NCBI RefSeq assembly: GCF_008806955.1
Contig: NZ_CP031727.1
Span: 3,424,001 to 3,488,000 of the forward strand
Length of the DNA stretch: 64,000 bases
DNA from: Cellvibrio sp. KY-YJ-3
GTDB taxonomy: Bacteria > Pseudomonadota > Gammaproteobacteria > Pseudomonadales > Cellvibrionaceae
Direction: 5' to 3'
Shown here piece by piece: positions 27,901 to 36,643 of the stretch (the first letter of the stretch is position 1; the number at the start of each line of letters is the position of its first letter). A model generated the notes under the pieces. The model did no database searches. It saw only the letters and a program-made list of their open reading frames with translations, and had not been told where the DNA came from. A program made the translations under genes and the position numbers.

Positions 27901-28448
27901 GCCAAATTCAAACTATTGGCTTCTCGTTGTATATGGATATGCTTGATCGCGCAGTAAAAGCAATTCGCCAAGGAAAACAAGCAGATCTTGAAAAAGCGAT
28001 GAGTGAAGCAATTGAAATCAACTTGCGAATTCCTGCACTCATTCCGGCAGATTACTTACCCGATGTTCACACCAGGTTGGTAATGTACAAACGCCTAGCG
28101 AGCGCCGAAAATGAAGAGTCACTGCGTGACTTGCAAGTAGAAATGATTGACCGCTTTGGTTTATTGCCCGAACAAATTAAAAATCTGTTCCGTGTCACAC
28201 AAATTAAAATTACAGCAGAGACTATTGGCATTACCAAACTGGAAGCTAATGCACGCGGTGGTAAAGTAGAGTTTTCCAGTGATACGCGGGTAGATCCGTT
28301 GAAAATAGTAAAACTGGTACAGAGCCAACCACGTATTTATAAACTGGAAGGCGCCAATCAACTGAAATTCACTATGGATTTGGAAGCAACTGAAAAACGC
28401 ATTCAAACCGTAATAGATTTACTTGATCATTTAATGACAGACAAATAA
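24987..28448 (+). CDS. mfd: Transcription-repair coupling factor Mfd
   Basis: An 1153-residue DNA translocase that removes RNA polymerase stalled at damaged DNA and recruits UvrA. The N-terminal third is UvrB-like. The RNA-polymerase interaction (CarD-like) domain begins at about residue 475 with LTELKIGASVVHLDHGVGRY. The RecG-like motor has GDVGFGKTE (about 635-643), IIDEEHRFG, TATPIPRTL and LHQLRGRVGRSHHQAYAY. The C-terminal TRCF domain is present (ILRIP-like NLRIPALIPADYLPD). Full length, as expected. Confidence 0.97.
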   Translation: MTYQLTSKPPISDKSGNRQYWGQLHGSAQALTIVNAAKAYNGLSLVVTADTSTAIRLESELSFFAKGPEALPVLHLADWETLPYDSISPHQDIISERLSTLYKLPSVKHGILVVPVTTLLQRLMPQSYLIGNSLMVSVGEKFDTNELRQNLERAGYHCVDTVYEHGEFAVRGSLMDIFPMGSDVPYRIDLFDDEIESLRTFDPETQMTVDKVEKIQLLPAKEFPLNKQGINLFKQQWLERFDVNHKACPVFQDVSAGISPPGIEYYLPLFFETCSTLFDYLPTNTLVYALGDIEKSAENFWLELLRRYESRRVDPLRPLLEPRTIYLAIDEFFGQLKKYSRTFIESATLEEKVGNYNFASTLTPSLPIRAQAENPLAAIQAFLMEFDGRVLFCAESAGRRETLLELLSRIRIRPNTLDTWNDFLNQPEKLAITIAPLEQGLLLTDPKIALISESQLFGERIQQQRRRKQTQDNADLVVKNLTELKIGASVVHLDHGVGRYRGLETITIDNQTNEFLTLEYADEAKLYVPVTNLHLISRYSGADDDLAPLHRLGSESWQKARRKAAEQIRDTAAELLEVYARRAARKGYAFPDPKTAYEAFAASFPFEETADQQRAIEAVIKDMLSNKPMDRLVCGDVGFGKTEVAMRAAFIASHGGKQVVILAPTTLLAQQHYESLKDRFADWPITVEVLSRFRTTKEVNQVLERIAEGKVDIVVGTHKLLSPDIKFKNLGLLIIDEEHRFGVRQKDQIKALRAEIDILTLTATPIPRTLNMSMAGIRDLSIIATPPARRLSVKTFVRTYDEATIKEAILREILRGGQVYYLHNEVDTIEKVAREIQELIPEARIGIGHGQMRERDLERVMSDFYHKRFNIMVCTTIIETGIDIPSANTIIINRADKFGLAQLHQLRGRVGRSHHQAYAYLLTPDRRAMTDDAQKRLEAISAAEDLGAGFTLATYDMEIRGAGELLGDEQSGQIQTIGFSLYMDMLDRAVKAIRQGKQADLEKAMSEAIEINLRIPALIPADYLPDVHTRLVMYKRLASAENEESLRDLQVEMIDRFGLLPEQIKNLFRVTQIKITAETIGITKLEANARGGKVEFSSDTRVDPLKIVKLVQSQPRIYKLEGANQLKFTMDLEATEKRIQTVIDLLDHLMTDK

Positions 28449-29344
28449 TGCAGAGCCCTATGCCTCACAGGTGGAATCAATTTATGCACTATCAATCACT
28501 AAAAAAATTAACAACTGCGCTTGGCATTGCAACACTAATCGCCAGCACGCTATTGTCACAAATAAGCCAAGCACAGACAGGAACTGCAGGTCACGAAGGT
28601 TGGTATCAAGTGGAGCTCATTGTATTTGCCCGCAAAAATGATACTGGTCAAGAACACTGGCCAAGCAATATTAAATTACGTTATCCAACAGACTGGACAG
28701 AGTTAAAAGAAATTAATAGTGCAGAAGATGTCACTGTCGATTTAACCAAAGAAGCTTTTTATCACCTGCCTGCAACTGAGCGTCAACTTAATGCCGAGGC
28801 ACAAAAATTGGAGCGTAACCCGCGCTTCCAGGTGTTATTCCATAGTGCCTGGCGCCAAATCGTTACCCATGAAAAAGCCGCTAAATCAGTATTAATTCAA
28901 GGTGGACAAACGTTTGGGCAACACCAGGAACTGGAAGGTAGCATCCGTCTGAGCGTAGCAACCTATTTAAAGCTACAGACCAATCTGTGGTACTCACAAT
29001 TTGATCTGAATGTAGGTCAGGAACAAACACGGCAATGGCCGGAGCTACCCAAACAACCTAACTATTTAGCTACACCTATCGCAGGCCTCTCCCTGGATTC
29101 CTCGTTGGAACTTGAGCAAGCGCTAGCCGTTGAAAATCAGCAGTGGAATAACGAGGTACCCACTACAGCAAACAGCAGCGAAACGGCGGCTGCAGAAAAT
29201 AATTATCTGACACGGCAAATTATTCTGCTGCAACAAAGCCGAGACATGCGCAGCAGCGAAGTTCATTACATAGACCATCCCGTAGTCGGGATTATTATCC
29301 AAGTTACCCCATACCAGACACAAAGTTCAGAACCTGCCCTTTAA
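28448..29344 (+). CDS. csiV: CsiV family periplasmic protein
   Basis: A 298-residue protein with a signal peptide (about 13-42, ending ISQAQT) and the CsiV hallmark GWYQVELIVFARKND. CsiV is a periplasmic peptidoglycan-associated protein described in Pseudomonas, and the gene is next to mfd there too. The first base of its ATG is the last base of the mfd stop codon (TAATG), so the two are translationally coupled. A second ATG at 28484 would give a more usual signal peptide length. The C-terminal half has low complexity (NSSETAAAENN). Confidence 0.82.
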   Translation: MQSPMPHRWNQFMHYQSLKKLTTALGIATLIASTLLSQISQAQTGTAGHEGWYQVELIVFARKNDTGQEHWPSNIKLRYPTDWTELKEINSAEDVTVDLTKEAFYHLPATERQLNAEAQKLERNPRFQVLFHSAWRQIVTHEKAAKSVLIQGGQTFGQHQELEGSIRLSVATYLKLQTNLWYSQFDLNVGQEQTRQWPELPKQPNYLATPIAGLSLDSSLELEQALAVENQQWNNEVPTTANSSETAAAENNYLTRQIILLQQSRDMRSSEVHYIDHPVVGIIIQVTPYQTQSSEPAL

Positions 29345-29363
29345 AAAGCCGGACGGTAGAAAC

Positions 29364-29391
29364 AAAAACACCAGCCGAAGCTGGTGTTTTT
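29364..29391. terminator. Bidirectional intrinsic terminator
   Basis: Perfect 12-bp arms AAAAACACCAGC and GCTGGTGTTTTT around the stable tetraloop-like CGAA. It follows csiV and faces the convergent cold-shock gene. Confidence 0.92.
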
Positions 29392-29420
29392 GTAGCTCAT
29401 AGCCCATCTATACTAATGAT

Positions 29421-29639
29421 CTAGCTCAATAGCAGAACAACATCTTCCGCCTGTAATCCTTTATCACCTTGTTGGAGCTGAAACTCAACACTTTGGCCTT
29501 CGGCCAAGGAGCGATAACCTTCAGCGCGGATATTGCGATAGTGGACAAAAATATCCTCGCCACCTTCACCCCGAGTAATAAAGCCATACCCACGTACGTT
29601 GTTAAACCATTTAACCGTACCCATCTCACGTTCTGACAT
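29421..29639 (-). CDS. Cold-shock domain protein
   Basis: A 72-residue single-stranded nucleic-acid binding protein of the CspA type. It has MGTVKWFNNVRGYGFI (RNP1 GYGFI) and EDIFVHY (RNP2). The start at 29639 (MSEREMGTVKW) has AGAGGTG at good spacing. Upstream in-frame sequence to 29693 lacks family similarity. It lies 177 bases after mgsA in the same direction. Such proteins melt RNA structure in the cold or in stationary phase; which type this is cannot be told. Confidence 0.95.
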   Translation of the reverse strand: MSEREMGTVKWFNNVRGYGFITRGEGGEDIFVHYRNIRAEGYRSLAEGQSVEFQLQQGDKGLQAEDVVLLLS

Positions 29640-29816
29640 ATGAAACACCTCTAAAGCCTTGATGCTTATTGTTATTTGCTCGGTTTGCTTCATCCAATGA
29701 TCGCCGGCAGTAGCCAGCGGCTATCCAAAAACAACCCGGCTTTGGCACTAATAATTAGAACCAAAAACCCGGCGTTAACAGATATTAACAAAACTTGGAA
29801 ATAAGGAGGGAATTTT

Positions 29817-30284
29817 TTATGGTTGTTTGCGCGAACGATTAAGGATGTAAGCTTCGTAATCAGGAACTATGTGGGATGACTCGCCATTAAATAGAGGAGA
29901 TGTCACCATAAAATCAGCAGAACTCTGATTACACGCCACCGGGATGTTCCATACAGCAGCGATCCGAAGCAAGGCTTTCACATCCGGATCATGGGGCATA
30001 GGCTCAAAGGGATCCCAAAAAAAGATCAACATATCCACTTTGCCTTCAGTAATCAGAGCACCAATTTGTTGATCGCCCCCCAAGGGGCCAGAAATTAATT
30101 TAGTAATTTCCAAGCCGGTCTCGCCTGCAATCAAACTACCTGTAGTGCCCGTCGCATAAAGCCTATGCGCCAGTAAAGTAGTGTGATGGGTTTTACACCA
30201 CACCAGAAGATCTTGTTTTTTGTTGTCATGCGCAACCAAGGCTATCGATTTTTTCGCCGGTAACACAATACTTTTGTATTCCAT
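29817..30284 (-). CDS. mgsA: Methylglyoxal synthase
   Basis: A 155-residue cytosolic enzyme that converts dihydroxyacetone phosphate to methylglyoxal and phosphate, a bypass of lower glycolysis. Family motifs are [35 protein letters not shown] and [19 protein letters not shown]. The catalytic aspartate is in GGDQQIG or FWDP, as in the family. The start at 30284 (MEYKSIVLP) has CAGGA upstream. It follows htpG after a terminator. Confidence 0.95.
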   Translation of the reverse strand: MEYKSIVLPAKKSIALVAHDNKKQDLLVWCKTHHTTLLAHRLYATGTTGSLIAGETGLEITKLISGPLGGDQQIGALITEGKVDMLIFFWDPFEPMPHDPDVKALLRIAAVWNIPVACNQSSADFMVTSPLFNGESSHIVPDYEAYILNRSRKQP

Positions 30285-30313
30285 AATCCTGAGACCTAAA
30301 TAAGACTTAAAAA

Positions 30314-30349
30314 AAAATGACCTTGTCCGATTATAGACAAGGTCATTTT
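30314..30349 (-). terminator. Intrinsic terminator after htpG
   Basis: Perfect 14-bp arms (30314-30327 and 30336-30349) around an 8-base loop, followed on the minus strand by a run of T. It separates htpG and mgsA. Confidence 0.88.
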
Positions 30350-30398
30350 GAATGACATTAGCGATAAACATTAATATATCGCTAGCACTGGCAATTTT

Positions 30399-32303
30399 TT
30401 AGTTACTTAACTCCAGCAACAATTTATTCAAGCGCTGCACGTAAGCGGCTGGATCTTGTAAGTGGGCACCTTCAGCAAGATTTGCCTGGTCGAACAAGAT
30501 ATGCGCCAAATCACCAAAGCGCTCTTCATTCGCTTCTGCTTCCAGCTTTTTAACCAAAGGATGCTCAGGATTCAATTCAAAAATTGGTTTGGAATCTGGC
30601 ACTTTCTGCCCTGCTGACTCAAGCAAGCGTCGCATCTGTGCGCCCATATCGAACTGACCAACCACCACACAGGCAGGCGAATCAGTTAGCCGATGTGTAA
30701 TGCGAACTTCCGAGACCTGCGCATCCAATACTGTTTGAACACGCTCCAGCAAGGGTTTTAATTGCTCAGCAACTTTTTCTTGCGCTTGCTTTTCCTCTTC
30801 TGTGTCCAACTTACCTAAATCAAGCTCGCCTTTACCAACATCCTGGAAATTTTTACCTTCAAATTCTTGCAGATGGCTCATTAACCATTCGTCAACACGA
30901 TCAGACAACAACAGTACCTCAATACCTTTTTTGCGGAATACTTCAAGGTGAGGACTATTTTTTGCAGTATTAAAATTATCCGCCGCGATGTAATAAATCT
31001 TCTCCTGACCATCTTTCATGCGCGACACGTAATCATCCAAGGACTGATCCTGATCTGCACTGCCTGTATGAGTAGATGCAAAGCGCAGCAGTTTGGCGAT
31101 TTTCTCACGGTTGGCGAAATCTTCTGCCGGGCCCTCTTTCATAACCTGGCCAAATTCTTTCCAGAAAGTGGTGTAGTTTTCAGGCTCGCTTTTTGCCATT
31201 TTACTCAGCATATCCAATACACGTTTAGTCAGTGCGGAACGCATGGAATCGATATTGGGATCTTTCTGTAAAATTTCGCGTGATACGTTCAGGCTCAAAT
31301 CGTTGGAGTCCACCACACCCTTAATAAAACGCAGATAAAGCGGTAGGAATTGTTCTGCATCGTCCATAATAAAAGTGCGCTGCACATATAACTTTACTCC
31401 ACGAGATGCATCGCGGTTGTACAAATCAAACGGCGCGCGCGCCGGGATATACAAGAGGCTGGTGTAATCAAGGTTTCCCTCTACACGATTATGGCTCCAA
31501 CTTAATGGATCAGTAAAATCGTGGCTCACATGCTTATAAAATTCTTTGTACTCATCATCGGTCACATCAGAGCGTGAGCGCGTCCAGAGCGCTGTCGCCG
31601 TGTTGATCACTTCATCTTCCGCTTCAGCCTTATCAGCATCTTCGCCAGCAGGGTTTTGTTTTTGCATTACAACCGGAATAGCGATGTGATCAGAGTATTT
31701 TTTGATAATTGAACGCAAACGCCAATGATCAGCAAATTCCAAAGCATCATCTTTTAAATGCAACTCCACGGTCATGCCGCGACCTGCTTTTTCAACCGAC
31801 TCAACTGTAAATTCAGCATCACCAGAACACTCCCAACGCACAGCTTCATTTGCAGCGGCACCGGCACGACGGGTTGTTACCACAACCTTATCCGCAACAA
31901 TAAAAGCAGAGTAAAAACCCACACCAAACTGACCAATTAATTGTGCGTCTTTTTTCTGGTCGCCCGACAATTTTTGCATAAATTGTGCAGTACCAGATTT
32001 CGCGATAGTACCGAGGTTCTCAATTACCTCATCGCGCGACATACCTATACCGTTATCGCTGATAGTGAGAGTTTTTGCATCTTTATCGAAACTGATGCGA
32101 ATTTTTAATTCCGTATCACCTTCATATAAGTCGCCATTTGACACAGCCTCAAAACGCAATTTATCCGCCGCATCGGATGCGTTAGAAACTAATTCACGGA
32201 GGAAAATTTCCTTATTGGAATACAGTGAATGGATCATTAAATGCAGTAACTGCTTGGCTTCGGTTTGGAAACCACGAGTTTCTTTGCGGGCATCAACTGT
32301 CAT
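30399..32303 (-). CDS. htpG: Chaperone HtpG (Hsp90)
   Basis: A 634-residue Hsp90 chaperone. The N-terminal ATP site has [23 protein letters not shown] and [12 protein letters not shown]. The middle domain has [12 protein letters not shown] and [12 protein letters not shown]. The C-terminal dimer domain carries the conserved [10 protein letters not shown]. The start at 32303 ([13 protein letters not shown]) has AGGAG at ideal spacing. Expression is probably heat-inducible from the sigma-32 promoter seen at 32375-32403. Confidence 0.97.
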   Translation of the reverse strand: MTVDARKETRGFQTEAKQLLHLMIHSLYSNKEIFLRELVSNASDAADKLRFEAVSNGDLYEGDTELKIRISFDKDAKTLTISDNGIGMSRDEVIENLGTIAKSGTAQFMQKLSGDQKKDAQLIGQFGVGFYSAFIVADKVVVTTRRAGAAANEAVRWECSGDAEFTVESVEKAGRGMTVELHLKDDALEFADHWRLRSIIKKYSDHIAIPVVMQKQNPAGEDADKAEAEDEVINTATALWTRSRSDVTDDEYKEFYKHVSHDFTDPLSWSHNRVEGNLDYTSLLYIPARAPFDLYNRDASRGVKLYVQRTFIMDDAEQFLPLYLRFIKGVVDSNDLSLNVSREILQKDPNIDSMRSALTKRVLDMLSKMAKSEPENYTTFWKEFGQVMKEGPAEDFANREKIAKLLRFASTHTGSADQDQSLDDYVSRMKDGQEKIYYIAADNFNTAKNSPHLEVFRKKGIEVLLLSDRVDEWLMSHLQEFEGKNFQDVGKGELDLGKLDTEEEKQAQEKVAEQLKPLLERVQTVLDAQVSEVRITHRLTDSPACVVVGQFDMGAQMRRLLESAGQKVPDSKPIFELNPEHPLVKKLEAEANEERFGDLAHILFDQANLAEGAHLQDPAAYVQRLNKLLLELSN

Positions 32304-32374
32304 GTTTAACTCCTGAATTAAATGCACAAATAAGTAAACAAATAACGGCCATCAAGATTGATAGCAATGCATAG

Positions 32375-32403
32375 TAGATGGGGCAAACAGGGGGAAATTC
32401 AAG
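32375..32403 (-). promoter_or_regulatory. Sigma-32 heat-shock promoter of htpG
   Basis: On the minus strand CTTGAAT (32403-32397) and CCCCATCTA (32383-32375) are separated by 13 bases. This closely matches the E. coli sigma-32 consensus CTTGAAA-N13-CCCCATNT. It lies about 70 bases ahead of the htpG start codon. Confidence 0.88.
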
Positions 32404-32436
32404 GGGGCGTAAATAAAACGAAATGGCGGGCAATAA

Positions 32437-32461
32437 AAAAGCCGCTTTAAAAGCGGCTTTT
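32437..32461 (-). terminator. Terminator downstream of tRNA-Val
   Basis: A tight palindrome AAAAGCCGCTTT/AAAGCGGCTTTT directly after the tRNA, with a T run on the minus strand. It isolates the tRNA from the htpG promoter. Confidence 0.8.
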
Positions 32462-32466
32462 AAAAT

Positions 32467-32543
32467 TGGTAGGACTAAGCAGACTCGAACTGCTGACCCC
32501 CACCATGTCAAGGTGGTGCTCTAACCAACTGAGCTATAGTCCT
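32467..32543 (-). tRNA. tRNA-Val (anticodon GAC)
   Basis: A complete cloverleaf on the minus strand with encoded CCA. The acceptor arm is AGGACTA/TAGTCCT, the D-arm TAGCTCAGTTGGTTAGAGC, and the anticodon arm CCACC-TTGACAT-GGTGG with anticodon GAC. The T-loop is TTCGAGT. The D-arm and anticodon arm match E. coli tRNA-Val(GAC), while the acceptor stem differs. Confidence 0.97.
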
Positions 32544-32624
32544 AAAGAGGGGCGCACTTTACCAAGGTGAATTCGCAAGGACAAGACCCAAAAACACTTT
32601 TTTCTGCCCTGGCCTCACAAACCC

Positions 32625-33833
32625 TTAGTAATTGCCTAAACCGCGTGCAAGATCGGCTTTTAAATCACCAATATCTTCCAGACCCACTGCAACCCGAATC
32701 AGGTTTTCGGTAATTCCGGCATCAGCTTTTTGCTCAGGTGACAAACGCCCATGCGTTGTTGTTGCCGGATGGACGATGGTGGTTTTGGTATCACCCAAGT
32801 TAGCAGTGAGCGACATAATACGTGTCGAATCAATAACCTTCCATGCTTCCTCGCGCCCGCCTTTCACCCGGAACGACAAAACACCACCAAACGCAGATTG
32901 TTGTTTAGTCGCTAATTCATAGCCAGTGTGGCTCGGCAAGCCAGCATAAAACACTTTCTCAACCTGAGGATGACCGTTCAACCATTGCGCCAACTCCAGC
33001 GCATTGCGTGAGTGAGCCTCCATGCGCAATCGCAAGGTTTCCAAGCCTTTGAGGAAAACCCAGGCATTAAAAGGGCTCATGCTTGGGCCGGCACTACGAA
33101 TGAAACCCAACACCTCATCAACATATTGTTTAGCACCGGCAACTACGCCCCCCAAACAGCGCCCCTGCCCGTCGATGTATTTTGTTGCTGAGTGAATAAT
33201 CAGATCAGCTCCAAATTTCAAGGGTTGCTGCAAAGCTGGGGTACAGAAGCAATTGTCGACTACAAACAAAGCATCGTGAGCATGAGTCAAATCGGCTAAA
33301 CGCTGGATATCAATTACGTCGCACAATGGATTTGAGGGCGTTTCAACAAACACCAATTTAGTATTGGCAGTAAACCCGGACTCCCACTCGGCGTAATTAG
33401 TTGGGTTGACAAAAGTCGTTGTCACACCAAATTTTTGTAAATATTTAGTGAACAAAACAGTAGTGGTGCCAAATACACTGCGCGAGCACAAAATATGATC
33501 GCCAGACTTTAGTAATGCAATGCAAGTAGAAAGAATAGCGGCCATGCCTGAAGATGTACCTACGGCAGCCTCTGCGCCTTCGAGGGCCGCGATACGCTCT
33601 TCAAACATCCGTACCGTTGGATTGGTGTAACGCGAATAGACGTTACCCGGCTGCGCTCCGGAAAAACGCTCAGCTGCCTCTTGCGCACTACCAAAGACAT
33701 AACTTGAAGTTAGGTAGAGTGCTTCACTGTGCTCCCCTTCGTGAGAGCGTGTTTGCCCGGCGCGAACAGCCAAGGTGTCCAGTGCCGCACCAAAGAGCGG
33801 ATCTTCCGCCAGATGATTATCAAAATTATCCAT
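32625..33833 (-). CDS. metZ: O-succinylhomoserine sulfhydrylase MetZ
   Basis: A 402-residue PLP enzyme of the Cys/Met metabolism family, which makes homocysteine from O-succinylhomoserine and sulfide. The PLP lysine lies in IIHSATKYIDGQGRCLGG. Other family stretches are YSRYTNPTVRMFEERIAALE, VVDNCFCTPALQQPLKFGAD and SLGD-like SLTANLGDTKTTIVHPA. MetZ rather than MetB or MetC is favoured by its position directly after purF, as in Pseudomonas. The gap to purF is about 20 bases. Confidence 0.92.
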   Translation of the reverse strand: MDNFDNHLAEDPLFGAALDTLAVRAGQTRSHEGEHSEALYLTSSYVFGSAQEAAERFSGAQPGNVYSRYTNPTVRMFEERIAALEGAEAAVGTSSGMAAILSTCIALLKSGDHILCSRSVFGTTTVLFTKYLQKFGVTTTFVNPTNYAEWESGFTANTKLVFVETPSNPLCDVIDIQRLADLTHAHDALFVVDNCFCTPALQQPLKFGADLIIHSATKYIDGQGRCLGGVVAGAKQYVDEVLGFIRSAGPSMSPFNAWVFLKGLETLRLRMEAHSRNALELAQWLNGHPQVEKVFYAGLPSHTGYELATKQQSAFGGVLSFRVKGGREEAWKVIDSTRIMSLTANLGDTKTTIVHPATTTHGRLSPEQKADAGITENLIRVAVGLEDIGDLKADLARGLGNY

Positions 33834-33854
33834 TGTGATTACCCGCTTGTTTTA

Positions 33855-35381
33855 TTAGCCGCGCGCTGCACCGTTGTGCAAACCAATTGGCAACTCCATT
33901 TGTTTGATTTTTTTGCCAGACTTCGCACTGTCATTGCGCGCTGCTGCCACCTTTTCCAAATATTCGGGAGTCACATCACCAGCACAATACTCACCGGTAA
34001 ATACCGAGCAATCGAATTCCGTAACATTACTGTTACCTTCCGTTGATGCCGCCACCAAGTCATCCAAGTTTTGGTATATCAACCAATCTGCACCAATCTC
34101 GCGGCAAACCTCTTCATCGCTATGACCATGTGCAATTAACTCGGCCGTTGTAGGCATATCGATGCCATAAACGTTGGGATATTTAACAGCGGGTGCAGCC
34201 GAAGCAAAATAAACTTTTTTCGCCCCCACATCGCGCGCCATTTGGATAATTTGCTGACAGGTGGTTCCGCGAACAATCGAATCATCAACCAGCAATACAT
34301 TTTTACCTTTAAATTCCAACTCAATGGGATTGAGTTTTTGACGCACCGATTTTTTACGCTGCTGCTGGCCGGGCATAATAAATGTACGACCGATATAACG
34401 GTTTTTTACCAAACCTTCGCGAAATTTCACACCCAGCTTTTGCGCTAGCGCCTGACCGGCAACACGACTGGTATCGGGAATAGGAATCACCACATCAATG
34501 TCGTGATCAGGGCGCTCGCGCAAGATTTTTTCTGCCAGCTTTTCACCCTGACGCAAACGGGCTTTATAGACGGAAATACCATCCATAATCGAATCAGGGC
34601 GTGCAAAATATACATGCTCAAAAATACAGGGAGTTAAGCGGGTTTCTTTAGCGCATTGACGACGATGTAATTCACCCTCCTCAGTAATATAAATTGCCTC
34701 GCCGGGAGCGACATCACCAATCAATTCAAAACCCAATACATCCAACGCCACGCTTTCTGAGGCCACCATATATTCGATACCGCCCTCTTCTGCTACGCGC
34801 TTACCGTAAACGAGAGGACGAATACCATGCGGATCGCGGAATGCAATCAATCCATAATTCGCAATCAGCGCGACTACCGCATAACCACCGGTAACTCGAT
34901 TGTGAACGCCCGCAACCGCAGCGAACATATCATCTGCCGTTGGGCTCAACTTTCCTTGTACTTGCATTTCATGGGCAAACACATTGAGCAACACTTCTGA
35001 ATCAGAATCTGTATTTACATGTCTAAGATCGGTTTTAAAAATATCCTCACTGAGTTTATCGGCATTGGTCAGGTTGCCATTGTGTGCAAGTGCAATACCA
35101 TAGGGAGAATTTACATAAAAAGGTTGTGCCAATGCAGGGCCAGAACTGCCCGCGGTTGGATAACGAACATGACCGATACCCATATTGCCCAACAAACGCT
35201 GCATATGACGTGTTCTGAACACATCCTGCACCAAACCGTTAGCTTTTTGTTGGCTCATCCGGCCATCCTGACAAGTGACCATGCCAGCGGCATCCTGTCC
35301 ACGGTGCTGCAAGATCGTCAACGCATCGTAAAGCTGCACATTCACATCGCGTTTACCTACAATACCTACAATGCCGCACAT
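33855..35381 (-). CDS. purF: Amidophosphoribosyltransferase PurF
   Basis: A 508-residue enzyme for the first step of purine synthesis, PRPP plus glutamine to phosphoribosylamine. It starts [13 protein letters not shown] with Cys2 as the N-terminal nucleophile of the glutaminase domain. The C-terminal half has [11 protein letters not shown] and the PRPP loop [13 protein letters not shown]. No propeptide is present, as in the E. coli type. It follows cvpA by about 30 bases, the usual cvpA-purF pair. Confidence 0.97.
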   Translation of the reverse strand: MCGIVGIVGKRDVNVQLYDALTILQHRGQDAAGMVTCQDGRMSQQKANGLVQDVFRTRHMQRLLGNMGIGHVRYPTAGSSGPALAQPFYVNSPYGIALAHNGNLTNADKLSEDIFKTDLRHVNTDSDSEVLLNVFAHEMQVQGKLSPTADDMFAAVAGVHNRVTGGYAVVALIANYGLIAFRDPHGIRPLVYGKRVAEEGGIEYMVASESVALDVLGFELIGDVAPGEAIYITEEGELHRRQCAKETRLTPCIFEHVYFARPDSIMDGISVYKARLRQGEKLAEKILRERPDHDIDVVIPIPDTSRVAGQALAQKLGVKFREGLVKNRYIGRTFIMPGQQQRKKSVRQKLNPIELEFKGKNVLLVDDSIVRGTTCQQIIQMARDVGAKKVYFASAAPAVKYPNVYGIDMPTTAELIAHGHSDEEVCREIGADWLIYQNLDDLVAASTEGNSNVTEFDCSVFTGEYCAGDVTPEYLEKVAAARNDSAKSGKKIKQMELPIGLHNGAARG

Positions 35382-35410
35382 AAGATTGCCTCAATAACAA
35401 TTAAACAAGA

Positions 35411-35932
35411 TTAAACTTTTTCAGGTGCGTCAACACTGCCAAACAGCGTTAACAACCATTCACTGATCTGGTTATAAGCCGAAACCACCCACTCCTCACA
35501 AGCCAGGAAATGGGGAATCAGCGTTGACTCATGCCACCAACCATCCTGATCGACCGGTAAAAAACCAGGCAGAAGAATCAACAGCGCCATAACAACAATA
35601 AATGCTCTGGCAGCACCAAATACCATTCCCAATAAACGGTCCGTGCCAGATAACCCCGTGGCACGCACGAGAGCACCAATCAAATAACTCACCATCGCAC
35701 CCAGTAATAAAGTAGCGACAAACAGCACCGCATAAGCGGTCATCAAACGTATGGAAGGTGTTTCTATCTGATTAGCCAAAAGATGTTCGAACTGGCCACC
35801 AAACACTTTGGCAACCAAGACAGCAGCAACCCAAATAAATAATGACAGGGCTTCACGCACAAACCCACGGATCATGCCAATCAAACAAGAGAGCGAAAAT
35901 ATAGCGATAATGGCCCAATCAGCCCAATTCAT
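35411..35932 (-). CDS. cvpA: CvpA family membrane protein
   Basis: A 173-residue inner-membrane protein with about four helices. It starts MNWADWAIIAIFSLSCLIGM, the typical CvpA N-terminus, followed by RGFVREALSLFIW. CvpA was named for colicin V production and is linked to envelope homeostasis; its mechanism is unknown. An ATG six codons earlier (35950) is possible, but the family starts at the second one. It is co-oriented with purF downstream. Confidence 0.93.
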   Translation of the reverse strand: MNWADWAIIAIFSLSCLIGMIRGFVREALSLFIWVAAVLVAKVFGGQFEHLLANQIETPSIRLMTAYAVLFVATLLLGAMVSYLIGALVRATGLSGTDRLLGMVFGAARAFIVVMALLILLPGFLPVDQDGWWHESTLIPHFLACEEWVVSAYNQISEWLLTLFGSVDAPEKV

Positions 35933-36009
35933 AGGCTCGCCCGCTCCCATATCAGCAATGAGTGGTTTACAGAGGCGCGCATTCTACCAGAGGTCTACAG
36001 TTGATTGCT

Positions 36010-36609
36010 TTAGGGTTTGAAAGGTAAAACGAGAGAATTAACTTTTAGGCGGGAATCTAATTGGGTTTTGAGCGCGGTGGCTTCTGCTTTGTTTTGTTTT
36101 GGCCCAATAAATACCCGGTAAATCGTAGTGTTGGCTAAAGGAACTGCTCTTACATATGCCCGGTGACCGTCGGCTTGCAATTGATCGCGCAGTTTATTTG
36201 CACCCTCTTGCACACTGAGGCTTGCCACCTGGATAACCCAGCCTTCCGGCAAAACCTGATCGACCGGTGGCGTAATCGAGGATACGGAGCTCGACTGAGA
36301 CGTCAGTGATACGGCTGAAGATGCACTGACAACCACAGGGGATGCGGCATTTTCTTTTTCATCAGGCAAAGATGACACGGGAGGATCTTCGGGCACAAAC
36401 ATCGTTTCCGGTGCAGGGGCAGGCTCTATACCCTCCGGCTGTTCAGGCTCATTGAAATCAACAGCGGTAATGCTAGGGCGACCGGGTATATGTGAACTGG
36501 TATCTACTTGATATTGCTGGCGGTCCTTAAAAAAGCTAGGCAAGAATAATACCGCGACTGCCGCCAACACTGCCGCCCCAATCAAACGGTGTTTTACTGA
36601 TTCTCTCAC
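36010..36609 (-). CDS. SPOR domain protein (DedD-like)
   Basis: A 199-residue protein with a short cytoplasmic N-terminus, one membrane helix (about 9-26), a Pro/Ser/Glu-rich periplasmic linker (about 40-120) and a C-terminal SPOR domain (about 122-199). The SPOR domain starts GWVIQVASLSVQEGANKLRD and contains TIYRVFIGPKQNKAEA. SPOR domains bind denuded peptidoglycan at the septum, and DedD acts in cell division. Position between folC and cvpA fits DedD of gammaproteobacteria. Confidence 0.88.
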   Translation of the reverse strand: MRESVKHRLIGAAVLAAVAVLFLPSFFKDRQQYQVDTSSHIPGRPSITAVDFNEPEQPEGIEPAPAPETMFVPEDPPVSSLPDEKENAASPVVVSASSAVSLTSQSSSVSSITPPVDQVLPEGWVIQVASLSVQEGANKLRDQLQADGHRAYVRAVPLANTTIYRVFIGPKQNKAEATALKTQLDSRLKVNSLVLPFKP

Positions 36610-36643
36610 CTAAAACCCCTGTATCAAAAGTTAACCTAGCAAA

